A stretch of DNA of 64,000 nucleotides from Gaiellasilicea sp963730405 (GTDB lineage Bacteria; Actinomycetota; Thermoleophilia; Gaiellales; Gaiellaceae). Below, in pieces: positions 8,507 through 15,261 of this stretch; position 1 is the first letter of the stretch, and each line of letters starts with the position of its first letter. The notes beneath the pieces were generated by a model that searched no databases, was not told the DNA's origin, and was given only the letters and a program-made list of their open reading frames with translations. The stretch spans positions 1-64,000 of the forward strand of contig CAVSRW010000003.1 of NCBI GenBank assembly GCA_963730405.1, read 5' to 3'. The position numbers and the translations under genes are program-made.

Positions 8507-9331
8507 ATGGCCGTCGACGAGCGGAAGATCGCGATCCTGGGCGCGGGGCAGATCGGCGAGGCGCTGATCGGCGGGCTGCTCTCCTCGGGCTGGCGGACGC
8601 CGGCGGAGCTGGCGGCTTCGACCCGCCGCGAGGAGCGCGCCGCGGAGCTGCGCGAGCGGCACGGGATCGAGGTGACGCTCTCGAGTGCGGAGGCCGCCGC
8701 CGGCGCCGCGCTCGTCGTGATCGCCGTCAAGCCGCAGGACATCGAGAGCCTGCTCGGCGAGATCGGCCCGCTGATCCAGCCGGAGCAGACCGTGCTCTCG
8801 ATCGCGGCCGCGATCCCGACCGCGGCGATCGAGCGGCATCTCGACCGCGGCGTGCCGGTCGTGCGCGCGATGCCGAACACCCCGGCGGTCGTGCACGAGG
8901 GGATGGCCGGGATCTGCGCCGGCTCGCACGCGGGCGAGGAGCACCTGACCCTCGCGGAGGAGGCGCTGCGGCACCTCGGAGCCGTCGTCAGGGTCTCGGA
9001 GCCCTACATGGACGCGGTCACCGCAGTCTCGGGCTCCGGCCCCGCGTACTTCGCGCTCCTCGCCGAGGCGATGATCGAGGCCGGGATCCTGCTCGGCCTC
9101 TCCCGCGAGATCTCCACGCAGCTCGTCGTCCAGACGATGCTCGGCACCGCCAAGCAGCTGCGCGACCTCGGCATGCACCCCGTCGAGCTGCGCGAGATGG
9201 TCACCTCGCCGGGCGGGACGACGATCGCCGCGATCCGGGAGCTCGAGCAGGCGGGCGTCCGCGCCGCGTTCCTGAACGCGATCCAGGCCGCCATGGATCG
9301 CTCGCGCGAGCTCGCCCGTGGCGATTCGTAG
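8507..9331 (+). CDS. proC: Pyrroline-5-carboxylate reductase
   Basis: 274 residues, the normal family length. The N-terminal Rossmann motif is IAILGAGQIGEALIGGLL; VVRAMPNTPAVVHEGMAGI and AVSGSGPAYFALLAEAMIEAG are the P5CR signatures, and TSPGGTTIAAIRELE forms the C-terminal dimer helix. It reduces pyrroline-5-carboxylate to proline with NAD(P)H in the cytoplasm. TAGACT (8496-8501) lies five bases before ATG. Its end overlaps pgl by 14 bp. Confidence 0.95.
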   Translation: MAVDERKIAILGAGQIGEALIGGLLSSGWRTPAELAASTRREERAAELRERHGIEVTLSSAEAAAGAALVVIAVKPQDIESLLGEIGPLIQPEQTVLSIAAAIPTAAIERHLDRGVPVVRAMPNTPAVVHEGMAGICAGSHAGEEHLTLAEEALRHLGAVVRVSEPYMDAVTAVSGSGPAYFALLAEAMIEAGILLGLSREISTQLVVQTMLGTAKQLRDLGMHPVELREMVTSPGGTTIAAIRELEQAGVRAAFLNAIQAAMDRSRELARGDS

Positions 9332-9998
9332 GCTCCGCGGCGTCGCGATCCACATCGTCCAGGATCCGGAGCTGCTGGCCGCAGGGTGGCTGAGCCGCAC
9401 GGCGGCCAGGAAGGGAAGCGTCGTCCTCTCCGGCGGCAGCACGGTCGGCAAGGCCTACGAGGCGGCGGCGGCGCTGCTCGAGGACTGGTCGGGCGCGCAG
9501 GCGTGGTTCGGCGACGAGCGGGCGGTGCCGCCCGACGACGAGCGCTCGAACCACCTGCTGGCGAAGGAGACGCTGTTCGACCGCGTCCGCGTCCCGCCCG
9601 AGGTGCACCGGATCAAGGGCGAGCTCGGCGCCGAGGCGGCGGCGGAGCTCTACGAGGAGGAGATCGTGGGCGCCAGGCTCGACCTGGCGCTGAACGGGAT
9701 CGGCTCCGACGGTCACACCGCCTCGCTCTTCCCGAACGCGCCCGCGCTCGAGGAGCGCGAGCGGCGCGCAGTGGCCGCCGCGCCCGGGCTCGAGCCCTTC
9801 GTCGAACGGGTGACGCTGACGCCGCCGGTGTTCGCCGCGACGCGCCTTCTGATCTACCTCGTCACCGGCGAGTCGAAGGCGGAGGCCGTCCGCCGCGCGT
9901 TCATGGAGAAGCCGAGCCCGGAGACGCCGGCAAGCCTCGTCCGCGGACAGGAGACGATCGCGATCCTCGACGCGGCCGCCGCGTCCAAGCTCGACTAG
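9318..9998 (+). CDS. pgl: 6-phosphogluconolactonase (DevB type)
   Basis: 226 residues from GTG 9318. Family motifs are VVLSGGSTVGKAYE (phosphate loop), AWFGDERAVPPDDERSNHLLAKETL and LNGIGSDGHTASLFPN, the last carrying the catalytic His. It hydrolyses 6-phosphoglucono-lactone in the oxidative pentose phosphate route. Start overlaps proC by 14 bp, implying translational coupling; the stop converges on and overlaps the DCC gene by 4 bp. Confidence 0.92.
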   Translation: MAIRRLRGVAIHIVQDPELLAAGWLSRTAARKGSVVLSGGSTVGKAYEAAAALLEDWSGAQAWFGDERAVPPDDERSNHLLAKETLFDRVRVPPEVHRIKGELGAEAAAELYEEEIVGARLDLALNGIGSDGHTASLFPNAPALEERERRAVAAAPGLEPFVERVTLTPPVFAATRLLIYLVTGESKAEAVRRAFMEKPSPETPASLVRGQETIAILDAAAASKLD

Positions 9999-10288
9999 GG
10001 GTAGCGGCGCGGGCCTGGGCCGTCCGGGACGAGCGGGCCGAGGCGGTGGCGGTTGCGGGCGACCAGGCGGTACGGCGCGCTCGCCGGGCTCCAGATCGAT
10101 CCGTCGGGCCGCGCGACGTGCGCGCTCTCGTACCGCCGCTCCTCCGGAATCCGCGTCAGCAGCGCCAGCGCGTCCGGATCGTCGAACGGGAGCCACGCGT
10201 AGCGGCCGCGATCGAGCCGCGCGGCGACACGCGCCGCGAAGCGGCAGAAGCGTCAATTGCCGTCATACAGGATCACGGGTCTCGTCAC
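9995..10288 (-). CDS. DCC-family thiol-disulfide oxidoreductase with in-frame TGA at first active-site Cys
   Basis: GTG 10288 overlaps the upstream TPR-like gene's stop (GTGA). The frame reads VTRPVILYDGN, TGA (10255-10253), RFCRFAARVAARLD, then an uninterrupted 85-codon tail to TAG 9997-9995. DCC/DUF393 proteins carry YDGxCxxC near the N-terminus; here the first Cys codon is TGA and the second Cys is intact, giving N-TGA-R-F-C. Everything else is open and family-like (WLPFDDPDALALL, ESAHVARPDG). Options: selenocysteine (UxxC redox motif), a nonsense mutation (TGC to TGA), or a base-call error. A bSECIS-like hairpin follows at the right distance. Length with readthrough is 97 residues. Confidence 0.65.
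10220..10238 (-). promoter_or_regulatory. bSECIS-like stem-loop downstream of the in-frame TGA
   Basis: On the minus strand, 7 bp (CGCGGCG / CGCCGCG) close a 5-nt loop CGUGU. The loop is nucleotides 22-26 after the UGA. The published bacterial SECIS description asks for a short loop about 16-37 nt after UGA, with a G among the first two loop bases; both hold here. Hairpins arise easily in such GC-rich DNA, so this is supportive rather than decisive. Confidence 0.35.
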
Positions 10289-10929
10289 GGCAGCAGCTCC
10301 GACTGGAGCTCGGCCGCCATCCCGCGCCTGCCGGCGAGCGCCTGGAGCACGAGCACCGTGTCCGCGACGGGCATGTCCTCGAGGTACTCGTCGCGCGTCT
10401 CGAACGACTCGAGCACCGTCTCGACCGCCTCGACGTAGCCGACGACGTCCTCGGCCGCGACGAAGGCCAGCGCATCGGCCACCTCGTTCGGGAACGTCTC
10501 GTGCGTGCGGGCGAAGTCGGCGTGGATGCGCACGTCGTCCCACTCGCCGAGCACCGCGTACGCGAGCGCGGCGGCGTAGCGGCCGATCGGCGACTCGGAC
10601 TGCGCCGCACCCGCGTCCAGCGCCCAGCGCGCGTCCGACTCGGCGCCCTCCCAGTCGGCGGCGAGGAGCCGCGCCTTGATCGCGCCGATCGGGCGGCCCC
10701 AGCTCTCGGGCGGCGCGTGCTCCCAGCTCTCGCGGTAGCGCTCCGCCGCGCGGCTCAGCCAGTCGGCCCCGTCCCGTCCAGCCATCAACGCGGCGAGCCC
10801 CGCGGCGCCGGCGGCGTTCGCCATCCGCGTCAGCTGCCGCTGACGCGCATCGGGATCGCCGGGCAGACGGGCTTCGCCGTCCGCGTAGCGCTCTTGCGCG
10901 CGCTGCCCCAGTTCGTCCCAGTTCGGCAC
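10285..10929 (-). CDS. TPR-like helical protein, unknown function
   Basis: 214 residues from GTG 10929, which lies seven bases after TATCCT (10942-10937). The sequence is alpha-helical with TPR-like periodicity (NAAGAAGLAALMAGRDGADWLSRAAERYRESW; GRPIGAIKARLLAADWEGA; RYAAALAYAVLGEWDDV). No enzyme motif, signal peptide or membrane span. It is co-transcribed with, and overlaps by 4 bp, the DCC redox gene, which may link it to thiol chemistry, but nothing shows that directly. Confidence 0.75.
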   Translation of the reverse strand: MPNWDELGQRAQERYADGEARLPGDPDARQRQLTRMANAAGAAGLAALMAGRDGADWLSRAAERYRESWEHAPPESWGRPIGAIKARLLAADWEGAESDARWALDAGAAQSESPIGRYAAALAYAVLGEWDDVRIHADFARTHETFPNEVADALAFVAAEDVVGYVEAVETVLESFETRDEYLEDMPVADTVLVLQALAGRRGMAAELQSELLP

Positions 10930-11030
10930 CCGCCCGAGGATAGGGGCTACCCGGCCGCCGAGAGTTCGGATATGCTTCGGCGAGCGCCGCTCGTCCGCTT
11001 CCGAGCAACAGCACGGGCGCGCAACTCCTG

Positions 11031-11067
11031 AGGAAAGCAGCACCACGATCTTCGTGCTGCGCAGATG
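11031..11067 (+). promoter_or_regulatory. Hairpin between Shine-Dalgarno and start codon of the helicase gene
   Basis: AGGA (11031-11034) is far from ATG 11065, but a 7-bp hairpin (GCAGCAC 11037-11043 with GTGCTGC 11054-11060, 10-nt loop) lies between them. When folded it would bring AGGA to an effective spacing of about six bases. Upstream, TATGCT (10971-10976) could be a -10 box, and 10984-11019 can form a second nested hairpin (GCGCC/GGCGC and GCTCG/CGAGC). Confidence 0.4.
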
Positions 11068-13611
11068 TCAGAAGCGATACTCAACCCGACACTCACGTCG
11101 GACGCGGATGGCTTGAACGCCGACGCGCTCCGCGCGCAGGAATGGGCAGGCGAGCCGTTCCTCCACCCCGGCGAAGATCCGGCTGAAGCCCTCGCGCCCG
11201 GAACCGCCCGCCGCGCCGCGCTCGATGAAGCGCTCGCGGAGATGGGGAAGGGCTTGCGGACGCCGTCGTCGCCCTGGAAGGTGCGGTTCGGCCTCCTGCT
11301 CGGCCTCGAACGCGTCCTCTCGTCCAAGCCGCCGGCGACCGCGGCCGGCACGGAGCTGCGCAAGCACCAGATCGACGCGCTCGCCGGGATGCTGACCGAG
11401 CTGATCGCGGCGAACCAGCGCCAGGCCGAGGACATGAACGGGAACGGCCACGCGGAGCCCGAGCTCGACACGGAGGAGGCGGAGGAGGACGAGCTCGAAA
11501 CGGTCGAGGACGCCGAGGCGGACGAGGAGCCGGAGTTCACGGGCGAGGATCCGGGTGCGGTCCGCCGCTATCGCTTCCGCCACCCGACAGCGTCGGGCAA
11601 GACGATCGCCGCCGCCGGCTTCGTCGAGGCGGCGCGGACGCTCGGGATCCTGATCCTCACCCACCGCCGCCTGCTCGTCTCCCAGTTCCAGCGCGACCTG
11701 ACGACGGAGGGCTACGGCGAGCGCTTCGTCGACGCGATCGAGCGCGGACAGACGCCGCCGCGGCAGAACCCGATCACGATCCAGACCTACGCCTGGTTCG
11801 CGCGCCACGCCGACTCCGTCTCGCGCGACGCCTACCAGCTCGTGATCTGCGACGAGGCGCACACTGCCCTCGGCGAGAAGACGAGCGCGGCGATCCGGAG
11901 CTTCTCCGAGCCGATCTACATCGGCATGACCGCGACGGAGCAGCTGATCGCGAAGCAGGTCTCCGACGTCTTCCCGGCCTCGGTCGACGACCTCCCGCTC
12001 ACCGACGCGGCGCGCCGCGGCCTGATCGCGCCGCTCCGCTGCCTGCGCGTGCCGCCCGCGGCGGCGATCAACGCGGTGCCGATCGTCGGCGGCGACTTCG
12101 AGGAGCGCGCGCTCGCGGCGGCCCTCGACCACCAGGCCCTGAACCAGGCAGCGGCGAGCCTCTACCGCGAGCGGTTCGACTCGACGCCGGGGATCGTCTA
12201 CGCCGCCGGGGTCGACCACGCCTACAACCTCGCCCAGGAGTTCCGCGCGGCCGGGCTGAAGGCCGAAGCCGTCTCGGGGAGGACGCCGCCGGTCAAGCTC
12301 GCCGAGACGCTCGCGGCCTACGAGCGCGGCGAGCTCAACGTCCTGATCAACGCGATGCTGCTCGCCGAGGGGTGGAACTCGCCGCGCGCGACCGTCGTCA
12401 TGCACCTCGCCCCGACGGCCTCGAAGCGCGTCTACCAGCAGCGGATCGGCCGGATCATGCGCACGCACCCGCGCAAGGAGGCCGGGATCGTCGTCGACTT
12501 CACGCCGAAGTCGGCCACGCACAACGACCGTGTCGTCTCGCTTCACTCGCTGCTCGAGTCGGACTTCTACCGCGAGGGCGCCCGCGTCACGCCGGCCCCA
12601 CGCCGCCGCGTCCAGCGCCGCGCCCGCCGGCGCCTCTCGCCGGCGCCGTGGCTCGTCCCGGTCACCGCCGACGTCGCGCGCCGGCTCGCCGTGATCCAGC
12701 GCGAGTGGCAGCGGATCGACCCGAAGTTCCTCGACGAGGACGAGCAGCGCTACTGGGCGACCATCGCCGGGCGCCAGATCCGCTTCGACCAGCGAGCCGA
12801 GTTCGCGAAGAAGTTCACCGAGGCCCGCGCCTCGAAGCCCGCGCTCGAGACCTTCCTCTCCGTCTGCGCAGCCGAGAACCCGAACCGGCGCCTGCGGATG
12901 ACCGCGCTCCAGGACCGCGTCTCGATGACGGTCGAGCGTGCCGACTTCGACGACCTCGTCACGCTCGTCAGCCAGGCGCCGCCATGGGAGAAGGACCGCG
13001 CCGCCGGCGTCCGGATCCTGCTGCGCGCGATCGGCGAGGGGAAGGCGAACGCCCCCGAGCAGATCCTCCAGCGCTGGACGTGGAAGCTCGCGAAGACGAC
13101 CCGGAAGGTGCAGGACCGGCGTGCGAGCGCGGAGTTCCCGGAGGCGAAGCGCCTGCTCGGCGCGGTCGCCAACTCGCGCGGCCACCGGCACGAGGAGAAC
13201 GTCCAGAAGCTGGTCCAGGTCGCGAAGGCGCTGCCGCTCGACGTCGGCGCCGCCCTGGTCGCCTCCTCCGAGGGCTACACGCCACGCGCGAACAACGCGC
13301 TCGATCGGGCCCGCGAGGAGCTCGGCGAGATCGCGGCGATCGCGAACGCGCTCGCCGACAACCTGCCCGCGCCGAAGGCTCCGTCGCGGAAGTCGCGGCG
13401 GCGGAAGCGGAAGAAGAAGTCCGGGGAGGGCCAGACGCAGACCGCGGCCGCGGAGTCCTCGAACGGCGCGAGCTCGGACGCGGTCTCCGAGGGGAAACCG
13501 AAGTCGAAGCCACGCCGCCGCCGGCGGCGCAGGCCGGCCGGGGGCGCCTCGGCCGACGGCGGCCGGCGCGCCGCCGAGCCGGCCGCCGCCGAACCACCGG
13601 CCGCCGAGTAG
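11065..13611 (+). CDS. SF2 DEAD/DEAH-type helicase with basic C-terminal tail
   Basis: 848 residues. A helical N-terminal region with KHQIDAL (Q-like element, about 100) is followed by a very acidic spacer (about 125-160), then Walker A HPTASGKT (173-180), DEAH (263-266), GMTATE (motif III) and QRIGRIMR (motif VI, about 459). The C-terminal third is helical and ends in repeated Lys/Arg runs plus an Ala/Pro tail. The core resembles restriction-type III/UvrB-like translocases rather than DEAD-box RNA helicases, but no nuclease or methylase lies nearby. The acidic spacer and basic tail suggest self-interaction or RNA/ribosome binding. Stands alone; dipZ follows 13 bp later. Confidence 0.8.
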   Translation: MSEAILNPTLTSDADGLNADALRAQEWAGEPFLHPGEDPAEALAPGTARRAALDEALAEMGKGLRTPSSPWKVRFGLLLGLERVLSSKPPATAAGTELRKHQIDALAGMLTELIAANQRQAEDMNGNGHAEPELDTEEAEEDELETVEDAEADEEPEFTGEDPGAVRRYRFRHPTASGKTIAAAGFVEAARTLGILILTHRRLLVSQFQRDLTTEGYGERFVDAIERGQTPPRQNPITIQTYAWFARHADSVSRDAYQLVICDEAHTALGEKTSAAIRSFSEPIYIGMTATEQLIAKQVSDVFPASVDDLPLTDAARRGLIAPLRCLRVPPAAAINAVPIVGGDFEERALAAALDHQALNQAAASLYRERFDSTPGIVYAAGVDHAYNLAQEFRAAGLKAEAVSGRTPPVKLAETLAAYERGELNVLINAMLLAEGWNSPRATVVMHLAPTASKRVYQQRIGRIMRTHPRKEAGIVVDFTPKSATHNDRVVSLHSLLESDFYREGARVTPAPRRRVQRRARRRLSPAPWLVPVTADVARRLAVIQREWQRIDPKFLDEDEQRYWATIAGRQIRFDQRAEFAKKFTEARASKPALETFLSVCAAENPNRRLRMTALQDRVSMTVERADFDDLVTLVSQAPPWEKDRAAGVRILLRAIGEGKANAPEQILQRWTWKLAKTTRKVQDRRASAEFPEAKRLLGAVANSRGHRHEENVQKLVQVAKALPLDVGAALVASSEGYTPRANNALDRAREELGEIAAIANALADNLPAPKAPSRKSRRRKRKKKSGEGQTQTAAAESSNGASSDAVSEGKPKSKPRRRRRRRPAGGASADGGRRAAEPAAAEPPAAE

Positions 13612-13624
13612 CGAAGGACCTCCG

Positions 13625-15247
13625 ATGTTGCTCCTGCTCGCGGTCGGTTTCGTCGCGGGTCTCGTCACGGCGCTCTCGCCGTGCGTGCTCCCGGTGCTCC
13701 CGATCGTGCTCGCCGGGGGCGCCACCGGCCGGCGACCCCTCGCGATCGTTGCCGGGATCGTGCTCAGCTTCACGGTCTTCACGCTCTTCGCCGCCTGGGT
13801 GCTCGACCTGCTCGGCCTTCCCGAGGACGTCCTCCGCAATCTCGCGATCGCGCTCCTCTTCCTCGTCGCGCTGACGCTGCTCGTGCCCCAGGTGGGCGAG
13901 TGGCTCGCGCGGCCGCTCCAGTTCCTGACCCGGCGGAGCGGCAGTGATCTCGGCGGCGGCTTCCTGCTCGGAGCAAGCCTCGGGCTCGTCTTCGTCCCCT
14001 GCGCAGGCCCGGTGCTCGCCGCGGTGACGGTGATCGCCGCCCGTCGCGACGTCGGCCTCGACACCGTCCTGCTGACGCTCTCCTACGCGATCGGCGCCGC
14101 GGTTCCGATGCTCGCGATCGCCTTCGCCGGCCAGCGCGCCGCCCGGGCCTTCCGCGCCCACGTGGTGCTCGTACGCCGCGTCTCGGGCGTCCTCGTCGGG
14201 GGAGCCGCGCTCGCGATCGCCCTCGGCGCCGACCAGGAGCTGCAGACCGCGCTGCCCGGCTACACGGAGGCGCTGCAGGAGCGCTTCGAGCGCTCCGACG
14301 AAGCGAAGCGGGAGCTCCGCGAGCTCACCGGCGGCCGAGACCCGGTCGCGGCGGCCGGCTCGGGGGACGGCCTCGAGGACTACGGCCAGGCTCCCGACTT
14401 CCGTGGGATCGGGCGCTGGCTCAACTCGGAGCCGCTCACACTGGACGGGCTCCGGGGCCGGGTCGTCCTCGTCGACTTCTGGACGTACTCGTGCATCAAC
14501 TGCCTCCGGACGCTCCCCTACCTGCGGGAGTGGGACGACCGTTACCGCGCTGCCGGCCTGACGATCGTCGGTGTCCACTCGCCCGAGTTCGCGTTCGAGC
14601 GGAAGGAGTCGAACGTGCGCGAGAACGTGCGCGAGCTGCGGCTGCGGTACCCGATCGCACTCGACAACGACTTCGCGACCTGGAGCGCCTGGCACAACCA
14701 GTACTGGCCGGCGAAGTACCTGCTCGACCGGAACGGGCACGTCCGCTATTTCCACTTCGGCGAAGGCGAGTACGCCGAGACGGAGCAGGCGATCCGCTCC
14801 TTGCTCGGCGACGCCGCGCCGGTTGCGTCCGGGCTCGCGGACGAGAGCCCGCGGGGCGCGGTGACGCCGGAGAGCTACCTCGGCTTCGCGCGGCTCGACC
14901 GCAACGGCGGCGACCCCATCGTCGAGGGCAAGGCCAGCACCTACGCGTTCCCGCTCGGCCTCGACGACAACGAGCTCGCGTTCGACGGTGACTGGACCGT
15001 CCAACGCGAGCGGGCTGTCGCCGGCCGCGGCGCCGGCCTGCGGCTCCGGTACCGCGCCGCGGACGTCTTCCTCGTCCTCACCGGCAGCGGCGCGGTCGAG
15101 GTGCTCGTCGACGGCAAGCCGGAGCGGACGGTGCGCGTCCGCGGCGACCGGCTCTACACGCTCGTCGACCGGCCGAAGAACGGCGAGCACCTGCTCGAGC
15201 TGCGCTTCGCCCCAGGGGTCGCGGCCTACGCATTCACGTTCGGGTAG
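13625..15247 (+). CDS. dipZ: DipZ-type protein: CcdA membrane domain fused to TlpA-like thioredoxin domain
   Basis: 540 residues from ATG 13625. Six-helix CcdA part (1-230) carries the two redox Cys sites TALSPCVLPVLP and VFVPCAGPVLAA. A linker leads to a TlpA/AhpC-type domain (about 255-400) with FWTYSCINCLRTLPYL (CxxC) and QYWPAKYLLDRNGHVRYFHFGEG. The last about 120 residues form a beta-sandwich (TYAFPLGLDDNELAFDGDW...YAFTFG), as in mycobacterial DipZ. Known role: moves reducing equivalents across the membrane to extracytoplasmic thiols. It starts 13 bp after the helicase gene. Confidence 0.9.
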   Translation: MLLLLAVGFVAGLVTALSPCVLPVLPIVLAGGATGRRPLAIVAGIVLSFTVFTLFAAWVLDLLGLPEDVLRNLAIALLFLVALTLLVPQVGEWLARPLQFLTRRSGSDLGGGFLLGASLGLVFVPCAGPVLAAVTVIAARRDVGLDTVLLTLSYAIGAAVPMLAIAFAGQRAARAFRAHVVLVRRVSGVLVGGAALAIALGADQELQTALPGYTEALQERFERSDEAKRELRELTGGRDPVAAAGSGDGLEDYGQAPDFRGIGRWLNSEPLTLDGLRGRVVLVDFWTYSCINCLRTLPYLREWDDRYRAAGLTIVGVHSPEFAFERKESNVRENVRELRLRYPIALDNDFATWSAWHNQYWPAKYLLDRNGHVRYFHFGEGEYAETEQAIRSLLGDAAPVASGLADESPRGAVTPESYLGFARLDRNGGDPIVEGKASTYAFPLGLDDNELAFDGDWTVQRERAVAGRGAGLRLRYRAADVFLVLTGSGAVEVLVDGKPERTVRVRGDRLYTLVDRPKNGEHLLELRFAPGVAAYAFTFG

Positions 15248-15261
15248 GCCACAATCGACCC

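Noticed and set aside
9210..9222. CGCCGGGCGG inside proC as another REP copy
   Set aside because: It encodes the conserved SPGG motif of P5C reductase and lacks the palindromic context.
11065..13611. Helicase as part of a restriction-modification or known antiphage system
   Set aside because: No methylase, nuclease, toxin or other defence gene flanks it; neighbours are dipZ and a TPR-like gene.
11068..14064. Very long minus-strand ORF (998 codons) and similar ones at 12968-16060
   Set aside because: They are antisense to strongly supported genes (helicase, DipZ, LAL) and consist of Arg/Gly/Ala-rich translation with no motif; a by-product of high GC.
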